DNA from: JALOOE01 sp964423545 | GTDB lineage: Bacteria; Chloroflexota; Anaerolineae; CG2-30-64-16 | Direction: 5' to 3' | DNA length: 5,989 bases | NCBI GenBank assembly: GCA_964423545.1 | Contig: CAYRFV010000321.1 | Span: 1-5,989 of the forward strand | Part shown: piece after piece, positions 5,918-5,989 of the stretch | Numbering within the stretch: the first letter of the stretch is position 1 | How the letters are laid out: each line of letters opens with the position of its first letter | Notes under the pieces: generated by a model | Seen by the model: only the letters and a program-made list of their open reading frames with translations | Told to the model about the DNA's origin: nothing | Database searches by the model: none | Translations under genes and position numbers: made by a program

Positions 5918-5989
5918 GGGGGGGGGGGGGGGGCCGGGCGCGCCCCCCCGGCCCGGCGCCGGGGGGGGGCCCCACCCCCCGCCCGCGCG
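5918..5989. other. Homopolymer-rich, nearly pure G/C end, probable sequencing or assembly artefact
   Basis: A run of 16 G (5918-5933) is followed by alternating blocks of G and C up to the window edge, with a single A. No coding potential or ordered repeat is seen. This composition differs abruptly from the preceding sequence and is typical of poor-quality contig ends. Bases 5873-5917, upstream of the promoter, show nothing I can assign. Confidence 0.7.

Overview
The window is GC-rich apart from the region upstream of the regulator gene. It carries three complete genes, all on the minus strand. In transcription order they are a LacI/GalR-family repressor (5784 to 4612) and two paralogous family 5 ABC-transporter solute-binding lipoproteins (4437 to 2341 and 2138 to 75). 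The lipoproteins have lipobox signal peptides followed by long Ala/Pro/Lys tethers with TKAPEP repeats. This style, together with high GC and abundant small GC-rich hairpins between genes, suggests an environmental Chloroflexota-like bacterium. That is inference from style, not a phylogenetic result.

Layout from the right: 5918-5989 is almost pure G/C with a 16-G run and looks like a degraded or artefactual contig end. At 5825-5872 there is a well-formed sigma70-type promoter, TTGACA-17-TATTAA on the minus strand. A perfect 16-bp palindrome with a central CpG lies across its expected start site, which is the classic arrangement for an autoregulated LacI-family gene. The repressor follows, with an unusual 48-residue Ala-rich tail. 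A 174-bp gap (4438-4611) holds two hairpin elements and the ribosome-binding site of the first binding protein. A 202-bp gap (2139-2340) between the binding-protein genes holds two strong inverted repeats. One of them encloses ATTACACGT, which matches one half of the operator. The left end (1-74) is a hairpin-rich, REP-like segment just after the second stop codon.

How the genes may work together: the repressor probably senses a small ligand, most likely a sugar or related metabolite, and controls its own promoter. Because all genes face the same way, it may control the two binding proteins as well. The binding proteins would capture a solute outside the membrane for an ABC importer. No permease or ATPase gene is present; they may lie beyond the left end or elsewhere. 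I see no RNA gene, transposase, CRISPR array or defence system. Apart from the regulatory architecture and the paired binding proteins, this is an ordinary nutrient-uptake locus, and I do not find an undescribed system here.
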